Counted from the stretch's first letter, positions 1-14,383 are shown. The stretch: DNA of 64,000 bases from Achromobacter aegrifaciens (GCF_902859735.1 NZ_CADIJY010000001.1:248001-312000), one strand, 5' to 3'. The notes: generated by a model not told the origin, from the sequence alone. A program made the numbers and translations.

Positions 1-1423
1 CATAGGCATGGCGCGCGATGAAGCGCCGCGTATCCACGCCAGTGGCTTCACGAATCAGCGCCGGCAGTCCATCTTCCGGCAACCCTTGCGGCTTGCCCTG
101 ATAGAAATCGCGTCCGTAGCGGCTCCAAAGCAAGCGCATCACATCATCCAGCGAGTGCGCGCCACCCGTTTCCCGGCGGATCAGCAGATCCAGTCCCAGT
201 GCCACCAACGCGCCCTTGGTGTAATAGCTGACCAGCGCGTTCGGCGAATTTTCATCCTGCTTGTAATAGCGCGTCCAGGCATCGAACGAGCTCTCCGCCA
301 CCGACTGCTTCAACCGGCCCGGTGTACGCGCCACGCTGGTGATGGTCTTGGCCAGCAGCCGCAGATAGTCAGGCTGCGTGATCGCGCCCGAGCGCAACAG
401 CAGCAGATCGTCGTAATAGGACGTGAAGCCTTCGAATACCCACAGCAGACGCGTCAGATCGGGCTGCGAAAGATCGTAGGGCACGAAGGCTTCCGGCTTG
501 ATCCGCTTCACGTTCCAGGTATGGAAGTATTCATGGCTTACCAGGCCCAGAAAGCCGCGATAGCCTTCGCCCTGGCCTTGCTGGCCCATCACCGGCAGAT
601 CCTTGCGGGCCGTCATCAGCGCGGTGCTGGCGCGATGCTCCAGGCCGCCATAGCCGTCGCCCGTCACCATGGTCATGAACACATAGCGGTCCGAGCTGTC
701 CAGGAACGGCGCGCGCTTGCTGCGGGGCTCGAAGAACGCAATCTGCGTTTCGCAGATCTTGCGCACGTCTTCCGTGATCCGTGCCAGGTCCAGATTGGGT
801 GCAACGCCCGTGAACACCAGTTCGTGTTCGGCGCCATGCGCCACGAAGCTCGAAACCTGTGGCGTGCCCATCTCCACCGGATGGTCGATCAGCGCGTCAT
901 AGTCCGGCGCCAGGTACAGCCCGAAACCGTGGCGGCGCGCGGCGCCCTTGTGGCCGCGCGCTTCAGGCAGGCTGGTGTAGACCTTCCAGCCCTGGATCGA
1001 GCGCGGCGGCGCCAGGTCCACCAGGCAGGGCAGATGGTCCTGGCCATGCACGCGCAGGAACACGCTGGTGCCGTTGAAAAAGCCGTGGGTTTCGTCCAGA
1101 TGCGCGCCGCGCACCGACAGGTCCCAGGCATAGACCTCGTACTCCACCCGCAGCGGACCCTCGCAGGGCGCGGCCTGCCAAGTGTGGTTGTCGATCTTCT
1201 CGACAGGCACGCGCCGCGTGCCCGAATAGGCCGTCAGCGATTCGATCTGGCGCGAGAAATCGCGGATCAGGTAGCTGCCCGGAATCCAGGCCGGCAGCGA
1301 CAGGCGCTGGCCGTCGGGGGAGGGCGCGGCGATGCTTAGGGTTATCCGGTAGCGGTGTCCGGCCGGATCATGGGGCGCGAGGCGGTAAAGTAGCGGCAAA
1401 GCGTAGTCTTTTTCCATGGCCAT
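1..1423 (-). CDS. M61 family peptidase (glycyl aminopeptidase-like), partial
   Basis: The minus strand is open from the ATG at 1423 (alternative ATG at 1417) to the left edge, so the C-terminal end lies outside the window. The translated N-terminal part has the M61 beta-sandwich sequence, including [19 protein letters not shown] and the region around [15 protein letters not shown]. The zinc-binding, catalytic HEYFH (HExxH) is encoded at 521-535 and is followed by [12 protein letters not shown], as is typical of this family. M61 enzymes are metallo-aminopeptidases that usually carry a C-terminal PDZ domain, which is not visible here. I see no signal peptide, so a cytoplasmic location is likely. 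The gene is divergent from the crotonase gene at 1455 with about 30 bp between the starts, so their promoters must overlap or sit inside the genes. Confidence 0.88.
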   Translation of the reverse strand, partial: MAMEKDYALPLLYRLAPHDPAGHRYRITLSIAAPSPDGQRLSLPAWIPGSYLIRDFSRQIESLTAYSGTRRVPVEKIDNHTWQAAPCEGPLRVEYEVYAWDLSVRGAHLDETHGFFNGTSVFLRVHGQDHLPCLVDLAPPRSIQGWKVYTSLPEARGHKGAARRHGFGLYLAPDYDALIDHPVEMGTPQVSSFVAHGAEHELVFTGVAPNLDLARITEDVRKICETQIAFFEPRSKRAPFLDSSDRYVFMTMVTGDGYGGLEHRASTALMTARKDLPVMGQQGQGEGYRGFLGLVSHEYFHTWNVKRIKPEAFVPYDLSQPDLTRLLWVFEGFTSYYDDLLLLRSGAITQPDYLRLLAKTITSVARTPGRLKQSVAESSFDAWTRYYKQDENSPNALVSYYTKGALVALGLDLLIRRETGGAHSLDDVMRLLWSRYGRDFYQGKPQGLPEDGLPALIREATGVDTRRFIARHAY

Positions 1424-1454
1424 ATCTTACTTTCATACTTATTCGGAGACATCA

Positions 1455-2231
1455 ATGAGCGAGTCGTTTGTGCTGGTCGAAACCCGGGGCCGCGTCGGCC
1501 TGCTGACGCTGAACCGTCCCAAGGCCCTGAACGCCTTGAACGATCAACTGATGGATGAGCTCGGCGCGGCCCTGCTGGCGTTCGAAGCGGACGCCGATAT
1601 CGGCGCCGTGGTCATCACCGGCAGCGAAAAAGCCTTCGCCGCGGGCGCCGACATCGGCGCCATGAAAGACTGGTCCTACATGGACGTGTATGGCAGCGAA
1701 TACATCACGCGCAACTGGGAAACCCTCAAGCGCATCCGTAAACCCGTGATCGCGGCCGTGGCCGGCTACGCCCTGGGCGGCGGCTGCGAACTGGCCATGA
1801 TGTGCGACATCATCATCGCCGCCGACACCGCCAAGTTCGGCCAGCCCGAAATCAAGCTGGGCGTGATTCCGGGCGCGGGCGGCACCCAGCGCCTGCCGCG
1901 CGCGGTGGGCAAGGCCAAGGCCATGGACCTGGCGCTGACCGCCCGCATGATGGGCGCCGAGGAAGCGGAACGCGCCGGCCTGGTGTCGCGCGTGGTTCCG
2001 GCCGACAAGCTCATGGAAGAAGCCATGGACGCGGCCACCGTCATCGCCTCCATGTCCCTGCCGTCGGTCATGATGGCCAAGGAATGCGTCAACCGCGCCT
2101 TCGAAGGCTCGCTCAACGAAGGCCTGCTGTTCGAGCGCCGCGTGTTCCATTCGCTGTTTGCGACCGAAGACCAGAAGGAAGGCATGGCCGCCTTCACCGA
2201 GAAGCGCAAACCGGACTTCAAACACCGTTAA
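1455..2231 (+). CDS. Enoyl-CoA hydratase (crotonase)
   Basis: A 258-residue crotonase-fold protein that should hydrate trans-2-enoyl-CoA to 3-hydroxyacyl-CoA in beta-oxidation or related acyl-CoA breakdown. Both catalytic glutamates of the rat enzyme (Glu144 and Glu164) are present 20 residues apart: E112 in [11 protein letters not shown] and E132 in GQPEIKLG. The oxyanion-hole segment [10 protein letters not shown] is also intact. I chose the ATG at 1455 because GGAGAC lies just upstream and the family start fits; an in-frame ATG at 1416 would add 13 residues unlike the family. It is monocistronic by appearance and is followed by a strong terminator at 2281-2307. Substrate chain length cannot be told from sequence. 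Confidence 0.93.
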   Translation: MSESFVLVETRGRVGLLTLNRPKALNALNDQLMDELGAALLAFEADADIGAVVITGSEKAFAAGADIGAMKDWSYMDVYGSEYITRNWETLKRIRKPVIAAVAGYALGGGCELAMMCDIIIAADTAKFGQPEIKLGVIPGAGGTQRLPRAVGKAKAMDLALTARMMGAEEAERAGLVSRVVPADKLMEEAMDAATVIASMSLPSVMMAKECVNRAFEGSLNEGLLFERRVFHSLFATEDQKEGMAAFTEKRKPDFKHR

Positions 2232-2280
2232 TCCTTGTTACGCCCGGGCGGCCTGTCCGGGTGCACCAGGATCCGCCCCG

Positions 2281-2307
2281 CGCGCCCTCCCAGGGCGCGT
2301 TTTTTTG
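2281..2307 (+). terminator. Rho-independent terminator after the enoyl-CoA hydratase
   Basis: CGCGCCC and AGGGCGCG pair around a short loop, followed directly by seven T residues. It lies about 50 bp after the stop codon of the hydratase gene. Confidence 0.85.
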
Positions 2308-2486
2308 CGCGCTTCCAGGCCCATGAGCGGAGTTGCGCCTTGAAACGGTTCGGCAGCACCTTGTTGCAGAGTTCGGCCCTATCCTGAAAAAGCGTCACCG
2401 CGAGGTGCCGCGCCAGAGAGGCTTGCCCGAACTGGCAAGCCCGGCGCGGCGGCTCGCTTGCAGACAAAATCAATAAGGAGCCTTGC

Positions 2487-4037
2487 ATGCGTACATCCAT
2501 CGCTACCCGCCGCTGGTCCGCCGCGGTCCTTGCTGGCGCACTGAGCGCCTGCTTCGTCACCGCCGCCCAGGCGCAATCGCCGCGGCCTACTTTGCGCCTG
2601 GTGTCCGAGACGCCGTACCCGGCCGCCTCCGCGCCCGCGGCGCAGATGAGCGAGCAAGAGCTGCGCGACATCGCCATCGACGCCTATGTCTATGCTTATC
2701 CGATGGTGCTGATGGAGTTGGCCCGCCGCAAGGCCACCGCCGTGCAGACGCCGCTGGATGGCAAGGCGCCGGTGAACCAGTTCGGCCACAAGACCGCCTT
2801 CCCCGATCCGCGCGCGGGCGACGTGCCCTGGCCCAGCGCCGACGCGCTCTATTCCAGCCTCTGGTTCGACGTGTCGCGCGCCCCGCTGATCGTGAACCTG
2901 CCCGCGACCGGCGACCGCTATATGGTGTTGTCGGCGTTGGACATGTGGAGCGACGTATTCGCCTCGCGCGGCACGCGCACCAACGGCAACGGCGCTCAGT
3001 CGTTCGCCATCGTCGGCCCAGGCTGGCAGGGCAGCGTGCCCCCCGGCATGGACGTGATCCACAGCCCTACGGCCACCGGCTGGTTGATCGGCTGGACCCA
3101 GGCGGGCGGCCCGCAGGACTACGCGGCCGTCAATCAGATCCAGGCCGGCATGACCGCCAGCCCGATGGCCGCGCCTGTGCTCGCCAGGCCCGCTGCCAAC
3201 CGCGGTTCCCGCAGCGCCTATCCGCAAACGGGGCCCGGCGTGGGTTCGGCGCCGATCGGCAGCGACCTGCCGCCGCCTATGCCCGTGACGGTGCCCGACG
3301 GCACGCCGGCCGAACAGGCGGCCGGCATGGACGCCGCCTCGTTCTTCACGCTGTTCTTCGACGTGATGCGCAGCAACCCGCCGCACGCCAACGACACGCC
3401 CATTCTGGACCGCATGCGCCGCATCGGCCTGGACAGCCGCCAGCCGTTCTCGTATGGCCGCCTGAGTCCGGCCGTGCAGCAGGCGCTGGCGCAGGCCCAG
3501 CCGTTGGCCGGCCGGCGCATCGCTGATGGCGTGTCGCGCCTGGGTACGCCCATGAACGGCTGGAGCACCGTGCTGTCCGGCATCGGTACCTATGGCACCG
3601 ACTACACGCGCCGCGCCGCCATCGCCTATGCCGGCCTGGGCGCGCCGACGCCGGAAGACGTGCTGTACCCGGTCACGGTGTCCGACTCCAAGGGCCGCGC
3701 GCTGAATTCCGATGAAGACTATGTATTGCACTTCGACAAGGGGCAGTTGCCGCCGGTCAACGCATTCTGGTCGCTGCACGTCTATGACGACAAGCACGGC
3801 TTCGCCGACAATCCGGCCAACCGCTACGTACTGCGCAGCACCGATGGCCTGAAGTACAACGCCGACGGTTCGCTGGACATCTACATCCAGCGCCGCGATC
3901 CCGGCGAGCGCAAGCGCTCGAACTGGATCGCCACGCCGGCCGCCGATGCGCCGTTCCTGCTCAGCATGCGCCTGTACTCGCCGCAGGATACGGCGTTGGA
4001 CGGACTGTGGGCGCCGCCGCCGGTCAAGGAGGATTGA
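2487..4037 (+). CDS. Secreted DUF1254/DUF1214 domain protein
   Basis: A 516-residue protein with a Sec signal peptide (basic start, hydrophobic core, cleavage near AQAQ at about residue 29). The first half has the DUF1254 sequence (IDAYVYAYPMVLMELARR, then PWPSADALYSSLWFDVSRAP). The C-terminal third has DUF1214 (GQLPPVNAFWSLHVYD, NRYVLRSTDGL). The two domains often occur together in exported proteins of unknown biochemistry. The start is supported by AAGGAG nine bases upstream. A Pro-rich stretch around residues 260-275 probably links the two domains. It stands alone between a terminator upstream and a hairpin downstream, so its neighbours do not hint at a role. Confidence 0.88.
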   Translation: MRTSIATRRWSAAVLAGALSACFVTAAQAQSPRPTLRLVSETPYPAASAPAAQMSEQELRDIAIDAYVYAYPMVLMELARRKATAVQTPLDGKAPVNQFGHKTAFPDPRAGDVPWPSADALYSSLWFDVSRAPLIVNLPATGDRYMVLSALDMWSDVFASRGTRTNGNGAQSFAIVGPGWQGSVPPGMDVIHSPTATGWLIGWTQAGGPQDYAAVNQIQAGMTASPMAAPVLARPAANRGSRSAYPQTGPGVGSAPIGSDLPPPMPVTVPDGTPAEQAAGMDAASFFTLFFDVMRSNPPHANDTPILDRMRRIGLDSRQPFSYGRLSPAVQQALAQAQPLAGRRIADGVSRLGTPMNGWSTVLSGIGTYGTDYTRRAAIAYAGLGAPTPEDVLYPVTVSDSKGRALNSDEDYVLHFDKGQLPPVNAFWSLHVYDDKHGFADNPANRYVLRSTDGLKYNADGSLDIYIQRRDPGERKRSNWIATPAADAPFLLSMRLYSPQDTALDGLWAPPPVKED

Positions 4038-4060
4038 TCCTGGTTTGATGGTATAAAGCG

Positions 4061-4081
4061 CGGCCTCCATGACGGAGGCCG
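4061..4081 (+). terminator. Hairpin after the DUF1254 gene, possible weak terminator
   Basis: CGGCCTCC and GGAGGCCG pair perfectly around ATGAC, 24 bp after the stop codon. There is no clear T-run, so intrinsic termination is uncertain. Confidence 0.4.
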
Positions 4082-4188
4082 CGGTTCATTGAGCAGGGTT
4101 TGCGCAGCATGCTGCGAGGGGTGATTCGCGTCCCTAATTTCGGCCGATCCAAGCGTTGTTTGCGCCTTACAAACGGCCGAAAGTTCAT

Positions 4189-4218
4189 TTGCTAGGGTAA
4201 AAAGAATCACGCTATACT
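4189..4218 (+). promoter_or_regulatory. Candidate sigma-70 promoter of the atp operon
   Basis: TTGCTA (4189-4194) and TATACT (4213-4218) are separated by 18 bp, about 170 bp before atpI, in an AT-richer stretch. The spacer begins with GGGTAAAAAG. A similar CTAGGGTAA element occurs in the control region at 34188-34253. The remaining leader to 4388 contains no other gene that I can support. Confidence 0.6.
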
Positions 4219-4387
4219 CTGCGGGTTTGACGCTTGCGGGATAAGAACACGTAGCGGCTGACAAGTAGCGGGCACGGTGTTGATGAGCCTTTTGAAATCA
4301 ACGACTTGGCGCCGGCTATGGGGGCAGCTACGGGCAGCGAGACGCGCCGGTTCTGATAGGGGCAAAGAAGCAAAGCGAGGAAGTTTG

Positions 4388-4888
4388 ATGCAACAGAACT
4401 CCATGCAGCATGAAGTGCGGCAGGGTCCGGTTGACGGTCAGGGTCAGCAGCAAGCAATGTTTGACCACGACATGACGGATAAAGTTCTGGTTCTCAGTGA
4501 CGCGGATCGCGCGGCGCTGAATGCTCAAGCTAGCCGCGGGCTCCTGTTGGCATTGGCAGCGCAAGGTGCCATGGGGCTCGCAGCAGCAGTAATTGCGGGG
4601 GTTGTCGGAGGGGCGGCGGCAGGTTGGTCGGCGCTGGCGGGGGCGGGAGCGTATTTCATTCCCAATGCGTTGTTCGCATTGCGCCTGGCTGTCAGCGTAC
4701 GGGCCGGTAAGGCCAGTCCCTTTACCTTTCTCTCTGGTGAGTTGATCAAGTTGTTCGCAACGGCGCTGCTGTTGTGGCTGCTTTCGCGTGTGACGCAGGA
4801 TAGCCTCGTATGGCCTGCCGCGTTGCTCGGTCTGATACTCACATTGAAGGGCTATCTCCTGCTCTTGATGTTCCGCAAGTTGTCATAG
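4388..4888 (+). CDS. atpI: ATP synthase subunit I (AtpI)
   Basis: A 166-residue membrane protein at the head of the ATP synthase operon. AtpI is a non-essential accessory protein that helps assemble or stabilise the c-ring or supplies Mg2+ in other bacteria. About four hydrophobic segments are visible in residues 45-166 (for example the Ala/Gly-rich AMGLAAAVIAGVVGG and the C-terminal LLGLILTLKGYLLLLMF), after a polar, Gln-rich N-terminus. The ATG at 4388 follows GCGAGGAAG. A longer open frame from 4277 would add 37 basic residues that do not fit the family. The assignment rests mainly on position upstream of atpB and on topology. Confidence 0.85.
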   Translation: MQQNSMQHEVRQGPVDGQGQQQAMFDHDMTDKVLVLSDADRAALNAQASRGLLLALAAQGAMGLAAAVIAGVVGGAAAGWSALAGAGAYFIPNALFALRLAVSVRAGKASPFTFLSGELIKLFATALLLWLLSRVTQDSLVWPAALLGLILTLKGYLLLLMFRKLS

Positions 4889-4958
4889 CGCCGAGCAGGT
4901 TTACGGCAAACGAAATCGTGGAATCGTCCGGTTCGCAAGGGCCGGGCACAGCAAATAG

Positions 4959-5852
<894 letters not shown>

Positions 5853-5864
5853 TCCCCCGAATTT

Positions 5865-5892
5865 CCCATGCTGGCCACCCGGCCAGCATGGG
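5865..5892 (+). promoter_or_regulatory. Perfect 12-bp stem-loop between atpB and atpE
   Basis: CCCATGCTGGCC (5865-5876) is the exact reverse complement of GGCCAGCATGGG (5881-5892), with an ACCC loop. A second small hairpin, GCAAGA-TTA-TCTTGC, follows at 5896-5910. No T-run follows, so neither looks like a simple terminator. They more likely act in mRNA processing, stability or partial attenuation at a junction where the c subunit must be made in excess. Confidence 0.7.
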
Positions 5893-5923
5893 ATAGCAAG
5901 ATTATCTTGCATTGAGCAGTACC

Positions 5924-6213
<290 letters not shown>

Positions 6214-6220
6214 GGCACCG

Positions 6221-6240
6221 CCCGCCGGCGAAAAGGCGGG
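6221..6240 (+). promoter_or_regulatory. Short hairpin between atpE and atpF
   Basis: CCCGCC (6221-6226) and GGCGGG (6235-6240) pair around GGCGAAAA, 8 bp after the atpE stop and without a T-run. The atpE-atpF spacer is 144 bp, long for an operon of this type. Confidence 0.45.
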
Positions 6241-6357
6241 TCATGACGCTGGCGGCGATGTGGGTGCAAGCTCCGTCGCCGACTAGCAAAGTATCGAGTG
6301 CTCCGTGACGCCCCTTTCCGGGTGCGGTCGGAGCCGCAAGGTGTTAAAGGAACGACC

Positions 6358-6828
6358 GTGAATCTGAACGCGACGATCATTTTCCAGATGCTCGTGTTCT
6401 TCGTTCTTGGCTGGTTCACGATGAAATTCGTGTGGCCTCCCCTGACGAAGGCGATGGACGAGCGCCGCCAGAAAATCGCCGACGGCCTGGCCGCCGCCGA
6501 GAAGGGCAAAGCCGATTTGGCTCAAGCCCAGGCGCGCGTCAGTCTGATCGAGGCTTCTGCCAAGTCCGAAAACCACGCCCGCATCATCGAGGCCGAGAAG
6601 CAAGCCGCCTCCCTGATCGAGCAGGCCCGCCGTGAAGCGGAAGCCGAACGCGCCCGTATCGTGGCGCAGGCTGCCCAGGATGCCGCGCAGGAAGTCCAGC
6701 GCGCCCGCGACCTGCTGCGCGACGACGTCGCTGCGCTGGCCGTCAAGGGTGCTGAACAGATCCTCAAGCGCGAGGTTGACGCCCGCGCACACGCCGAGCT
6801 GCTCAACCAGCTTCGCGCGCAGCTTTAA
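6358..6828 (+). CDS. atpF: F1Fo ATP synthase subunit b
   Basis: A 156-residue subunit of the peripheral stator stalk. It has one N-terminal membrane helix ([20 protein letters not shown]), followed by a long, charged, Ala/Glu/Arg-rich helix that dimerises as a coiled coil and meets delta at its C-terminus. I chose the GTG at 6358 because GTTAAAGGAACGACC precedes it and the product then begins at the usual NLNATIIFQ. An upstream in-frame ATG at 6298 would add 20 unlike residues. The 12-bp gap to atpH supports co-translation. Confidence 0.95.
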   Translation: MNLNATIIFQMLVFFVLGWFTMKFVWPPLTKAMDERRQKIADGLAAAEKGKADLAQAQARVSLIEASAKSENHARIIEAEKQAASLIEQARREAEAERARIVAQAAQDAAQEVQRARDLLRDDVAALAVKGAEQILKREVDARAHAELLNQLRAQL

Positions 6829-6840
6829 TCCGGGACCGTC

Positions 6841-7380
6841 ATGGCTGAACTTTCCACTGTTGCCCGGCCCTACGCTGAAGCGCTCTTCAGCGCGGCGCGC
6901 GACGACCGCGCCGGCTTGCCGGCCTGGTCCGATCTGGTCAGCGAACTGGCTCAGGTCGCCTCCAACCCCGACGTGCGCGAGGCCATGGCCGACCCGCGTC
7001 TGGGCGACAAGCAGCGCGTCGAGCTGTTCTCCGGCCTGGTAAAGGCCGAACTGCCTCAAGCCGCCCGCAATTTCATCGAGCTGCTGGTCGAAAACGACCG
7101 GCTGCTGCTGCTGCCCGACATCGCCGCGCAATTCGCGGTGCTGCGGAATCGTCACGACGGCACGGCGCAGGCGGAAATTACCAGCGCGTTCGAAATGAGC
7201 GATGCCCAGGTCAAAGAACTGGTCAGCGCGCTCGAACAAAAATTCGGCCTCAAGCTCAAGCCCAGCGTCACCGTTGATCCGTCGCTGATCGGCGGCGTGC
7301 GCGTGGCCGTCGGTGACCAGGTGCTCGATACTTCCGTACAAGCCCAATTGGCCCGCATGCGCGATCAGCTCGCCGCTTAA
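6841..7380 (+). CDS. atpH: F1Fo ATP synthase subunit delta
   Basis: A 179-residue subunit that links the b stalk to the top of F1. The helical N-terminal domain starts [19 protein letters not shown], the usual signature. The C-terminal domain has [23 protein letters not shown], another family hallmark. It ends 28 bp before atpA. Confidence 0.96.
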   Translation: MAELSTVARPYAEALFSAARDDRAGLPAWSDLVSELAQVASNPDVREAMADPRLGDKQRVELFSGLVKAELPQAARNFIELLVENDRLLLLPDIAAQFAVLRNRHDGTAQAEITSAFEMSDAQVKELVSALEQKFGLKLKPSVTVDPSLIGGVRVAVGDQVLDTSVQAQLARMRDQLAA

Positions 7381-7408
7381 GGCAACTAACAGGATTCCAG
7401 GAGTCAAT

Positions 7409-8950
<1,542 letters not shown>

Positions 8951-8956
8951 GAAAGT

Positions 8957-9007
8957 GATGGGTTAGGCGTCCGCGACGCCTCACCCATCCTTCCCGGATG
9001 GATGAGG
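8957..9007 (+). promoter_or_regulatory. Two mutually exclusive stem-loops between atpA and atpG
   Basis: Hairpin 1 pairs 8957-8971 with 8975-8989 (15 positions, one mismatch, loop CGC). Hairpin 2 pairs 8979-8990 with 8996-9007 (12 positions, one mismatch, loop TTCCC). They share 8979-8989, so only one can form at a time. No T-run follows either, so this is not a plain terminator. The arrangement resembles an attenuator or an RNA-processing switch controlling atpGDC relative to atpA. Function is inferred. Confidence 0.7.
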
Positions 9008-9048
9008 CGCCAGCGGAACCCATCGGCCAGTCTTCACAGGAAAGCGCA

Positions 9049-11398
<2,350 letters not shown>

Positions 11399-11407
11399 GG
11401 AACCGAT

Positions 11408-11833
11408 ATGGCTACCCTGCATGTGGATGTCGTCAGCGCAGAGGAAGCGATCTTCTCCGGTGAGGCGAAGTTCGTGGTGCTGCCTGGCGAAGCGGGTGAA
11501 CTGGGCATTCTGCCCGGCCACACCCCGCTGATTTCGCGCATACGCCCCGGGACGGTCAAGATCGTTCGTGCCGACCAAGGCGAGGAAAACATCTTCGTCG
11601 CCGGAGGCATTCTGGAAGTGCAGCCGGGCAGCGTGACGGTTCTGGCCGACACGGCTATCCGTGCCGCCGACCTGGACGAAGCCCGCGCCCTGGAAGCGCG
11701 CCAGAAGGCCGAACAGGCCCTGGCCAACGCCAAGGACAAGGCGGACATCGCCGTGGTCGAAGCGGAACTCGCCATGCTGGCTGCGCAAGCCATCGCGGCG
11801 CGCAAGCTGCGCCAAGGCGGCCGTTCGCACTAA
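11408..11833 (+). CDS. atpC: F1Fo ATP synthase subunit epsilon
   Basis: A 141-residue rotor subunit and intrinsic inhibitor. The N-terminal beta-sandwich carries [24 protein letters not shown], the family signature. The C-terminal part is the helical hairpin that can extend into F1 ([19 protein letters not shown]). It is the last gene of the operon and is followed by a clear terminator. Confidence 0.97.
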   Translation: MATLHVDVVSAEEAIFSGEAKFVVLPGEAGELGILPGHTPLISRIRPGTVKIVRADQGEENIFVAGGILEVQPGSVTVLADTAIRAADLDEARALEARQKAEQALANAKDKADIAVVEAELAMLAAQAIAARKLRQGGRSH

Positions 11834-11874
11834 GCGGCGAAGCTGTGCCCCGGGGTTCGCCCCGGAATCGAAAG

Positions 11875-11898
11875 AAGCGGCCTCAGGGCCGCTTTTTT
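11875..11898 (+). terminator. Rho-independent terminator of the atp operon
   Basis: AAGCGGCC (11875-11882) and GGCCGCTT (11887-11894) pair around TCAG, and T residues run to 11898. It sits 41 bp after atpC. Confidence 0.88.
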
Positions 11899-12029
11899 CA
11901 TGCCTGTTTTTTCATTGCCGAGTGAAGGTCCGCCGTCCTTTGTGCGGGCCGCAATGCGATCACTACGAATAGCTGCACGCCGGTTGCAACAGTAGCCTTC
12001 AATCTTCCTAGTCAAGCGTAGGGGGAAGC

Positions 12030-12896
12030 GTGCGAGAAGTCCTGGATTGCGGGGTATTGCTGGCGCCCGGCCATGATGGGCCGATGCGCGATCTGGTCGC
12101 GCTGCACCCGGCCAGGCAGACGCGCGTGCGGCTCCATCTGGTGTCGCTGAGTCCGGTGCGCTATGCGACCGCGGGCATGGCGGCGCGCGATGCCGTGTCA
12201 GGCGCGCAGACCGACGCCGACGCGCAGGCCGACAGCCAGGAAGCGGACGTGCAGGCGCTGGCCCGGCTGGCGGTGGCGCTCAGGCGCTACGACTGCTGCA
12301 TCCTGCCGGTGGCGCCATCATCGCTCGCCTGGACGCGCATGGCGCTGCAACAGGCGGGCAGCGCATTGAGCACGCCGGTGCTGTTGCTGATCTCCGATGT
12401 GAAGGCGCCCGCGATCGAAGACCTGCTGAGCCTGGGCGCGTCGGATTTCATCATGCAGCCGGCCTGCCTGGAAAGCATGCGGGTGCGGCTTGGCCGCCTG
12501 GCCGGCGCGGCGCACGGGCGTGGCGCGGCGCGGGCGGATATCCGCGAGCCCACGACGGCTTATCGCGAGGCGCGGATGGAACTGGGCGCGGACGGGGCGC
12601 CGAGGCTCGCTGCGTTGCACGCCCGGGTGCCACAGGATCTGGTAGAGCAAACCTTGTCGGGCATGCGCAAACCGCATCCGCGGCCTGCGCATGAATCCTT
12701 CCGCATCGCGAAGGCGCGGGTGGTGGACGGCTTCGAGCGCGACTATATCCGGCTTGCGCTGTCGCGCCATGGCGGCAACGTGGCGCAGGCGGCGCGGGCT
12801 TGCTGCAAGCACCGGCGGGCGTTCTGGGCGCTGATGCGCAAGCACGGCATCGAGGCGGCGCCGTACCGGCAGGCCGCGCAGGAGCGGGGGGCCTGA
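12030..12896 (+). CDS. Fis-type HTH regulator with receiver-like N-terminal domain
   Basis: A 288-residue predicted transcription regulator. The C-terminus (about residues 225-280) has the Fis/NtrC-type helix-turn-helix (FERDYIRLALSRHGGNVAQA, then RRAFWALMRKHGI). The N-terminal 160 residues resemble a response-regulator receiver fold (VLLLISDVKAPAIEDLLSLG, then ASDFIMQPACL). However, I cannot place a convincing phosphoacceptor Asp set, and no AAA+ sigma-54 domain lies between the two parts. The GTG start at 12030 has GTAGGGGGAAGC in front. The gene stands alone between the atp terminator and hemE, with no kinase nearby. Its targets are unknown. Confidence 0.75.
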   Translation: MREVLDCGVLLAPGHDGPMRDLVALHPARQTRVRLHLVSLSPVRYATAGMAARDAVSGAQTDADAQADSQEADVQALARLAVALRRYDCCILPVAPSSLAWTRMALQQAGSALSTPVLLLISDVKAPAIEDLLSLGASDFIMQPACLESMRVRLGRLAGAAHGRGAARADIREPTTAYREARMELGADGAPRLAALHARVPQDLVEQTLSGMRKPHPRPAHESFRIAKARVVDGFERDYIRLALSRHGGNVAQAARACCKHRRAFWALMRKHGIEAAPYRQAAQERGA

Positions 12897-13008
12897 AGCG
12901 ACGGACCTGCGGGCGGTCGGTCGACGCACGGCCAGCGGGCGGGGCGCCGCGCGCGCAGCCTTGCCCCTGAAAGCGCCCCGCTTGCGCGCCGGCAAGTCCG
13001 GCGCAGAG

Positions 13009-13043
13009 CCTGGCTGCGACTTGTCAGCCAGGGGAAGTAAAAT
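13009..13043 (+). promoter_or_regulatory. Candidate hemE promoter with upstream stem-loop
   Basis: CCTGGCTG (13009-13016) and CAGCCAGG (13025-13032) form an 8-bp inverted repeat, followed by a possible -10 TAAAAT (13038-13043). No good -35 is visible. The repeat could be an operator or a hairpin. Confidence 0.35.
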
Positions 13044-13070
13044 CACGGCTTCCGATCATCGAGGATAGTC

Positions 13071-14144
13071 GTGTCTGCTTCCGTACTGAAGAACGATGTG
13101 TTCTTGCGCTCGCTGCTGCGCGAGCCCGTGCCCTATACCCCGATCTGGCTGATGCGCCAGGCCGGCCGCTACCTGCCTGAATACCGCCAGACGCGGGCCC
13201 GCGCAGGTTCCTTCATGGGCCTTGCTCAGAACCCGGACTACGCCTCGGAAGTCACGCTGCAGCCGCTGGAGCGTTTCGACCTGGACGCGGCCATTCTGTT
13301 CTCGGACATCCTGACGGTGCCGCACGCCATGGGCCTGGGCCTGGACTTCGCCGAAGGCGAGGGCCCGCGCTTCGCCCGTCCGGTGCGTACCGAAGAAGAC
13401 GTGGCGCGCCTGGAAGTGCCGGACATGGACAAGCTGCGCTATGTATTCGATGCCGTGCGCACGATCCGGCGCGACCTGGACGGCAAGGTGCCGCTGATCG
13501 GCTTTGCCGGCAGCCCCTGGACCATCGCCTGCTACATGGTGGAAGGCCAGGGCAGCGACGACTATCGCCTGATCAAGACGATGCTGTATGCGCGTCCCGA
13601 CCTGCTGCACCGCATCCTCGAAATCAACGCCGAAGCCACGCTGCAGTACTTGAACGCGCAGATCGCCGCCGGCGCCCAAGCCGTGATGCTGTTCGACAGC
13701 TGGGGCGGCGTGCTGGCCGACGGGCTGTTCCAGCAGTTTTCGCTGGCCTACACCCGCAAGGTCGTGGCCGGGCTGACCCGCGAACACGAAGGCCGCCGCG
13801 TGCCGGCCATCGTCTTCACCAAGGGCGGCGGCCAGTGGCTGGAACAGATCGCCGCTTGCGGCGCCGATGCCGTGGGCCTGGACTGGACGGTGGATCTGGC
13901 CGCCGCGCGGCGCCGCACCGGGGACTCGGTCGCGTTCCAGGGCAACCTCGACCCCATGGCCTTGTTCGGTGGCGGACCCGCCATCCGTGCCGAGGCGCGG
14001 CGCGTGCTGGACGCGTTCGGACCGGTCGGCAAGGGCGGCCACGTGTTCAACCTGGGCCACGGCATATCCCGCTTTACTCCGCCAGAAGCCGTAGCCGAAT
14101 TGGTTGATGAAGTCCACCAGCACAGCCGTTCGCTGCGAGGGTAA
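13071..14144 (+). CDS. hemE: Uroporphyrinogen decarboxylase
   Basis: A 357-residue cytoplasmic enzyme that removes the four acetate carboxyls of uroporphyrinogen III to give coproporphyrinogen III in haem synthesis. The N-terminal signature [18 protein letters not shown] carries the substrate-binding arginines. [19 protein letters not shown] and the catalytic Asp region [16 protein letters not shown] are also present. It starts at GTG 13071 after CGAGGATAGTC. The length is normal. hemE beside the atp operon and priA fits the Bordetella/Achromobacter gene order as I remember it. Confidence 0.96.
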   Translation: MSASVLKNDVFLRSLLREPVPYTPIWLMRQAGRYLPEYRQTRARAGSFMGLAQNPDYASEVTLQPLERFDLDAAILFSDILTVPHAMGLGLDFAEGEGPRFARPVRTEEDVARLEVPDMDKLRYVFDAVRTIRRDLDGKVPLIGFAGSPWTIACYMVEGQGSDDYRLIKTMLYARPDLLHRILEINAEATLQYLNAQIAAGAQAVMLFDSWGGVLADGLFQQFSLAYTRKVVAGLTREHEGRRVPAIVFTKGGGQWLEQIAACGADAVGLDWTVDLAAARRRTGDSVAFQGNLDPMALFGGGPAIRAEARRVLDAFGPVGKGGHVFNLGHGISRFTPPEAVAELVDEVHQHSRSLRG

Positions 14145-14303
14145 GTGAGTGGACGCTTCGGTCTACAGGGCCGGAGCAGGAGGGTCCCTGATGACACTTG
14201 TGCACAGCAAGATTGCCCTCGGGGAAAACCCTTTAGATGCTAGTTTACAATCTCGGAAGCTCTCATAAGTCATTGTTTTAAATGGTGAAATGAGAGTTTT
14301 CAA

Positions 14304-14331
14304 CAAGATTTCGCAAGTTTGCGCAATCTTG
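14304..14331. promoter_or_regulatory. 28-bp near-perfect palindrome upstream of priA
   Basis: The two 14-base halves match at 12 of 14 positions, with outer arms CAAGATT and AATCTTG and inner GCGCAA-like parts. It lies in a conspicuously AT-rich spacer (about 14200-14400) between hemE and priA. It could be an operator or a stem-loop; I do not recognise the binding factor. Confidence 0.6.
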
Positions 14332-14374
14332 TCAAATTCCAATTTCCGATGTTGCTCCTGCCTTTTCCCCAAAG

Positions 14375-14383
14375 TTATCCACA
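14375..14383 (+). promoter_or_regulatory. Consensus DnaA box
   Basis: TTATCCACA matches the DnaA-box consensus exactly. It lies 66 bp before the chosen priA start, inside the AT-rich spacer that also holds the palindrome at 14304-14331. A single perfect box may regulate priA or may be chance. Confidence 0.55.

Noticed and set aside
8-1339. 443-codon plus-strand open frame at the left edge
   Set aside because: It is opposite the M61 peptidase, whose HEYFH motif and flanking sequence are clear on the minus strand.
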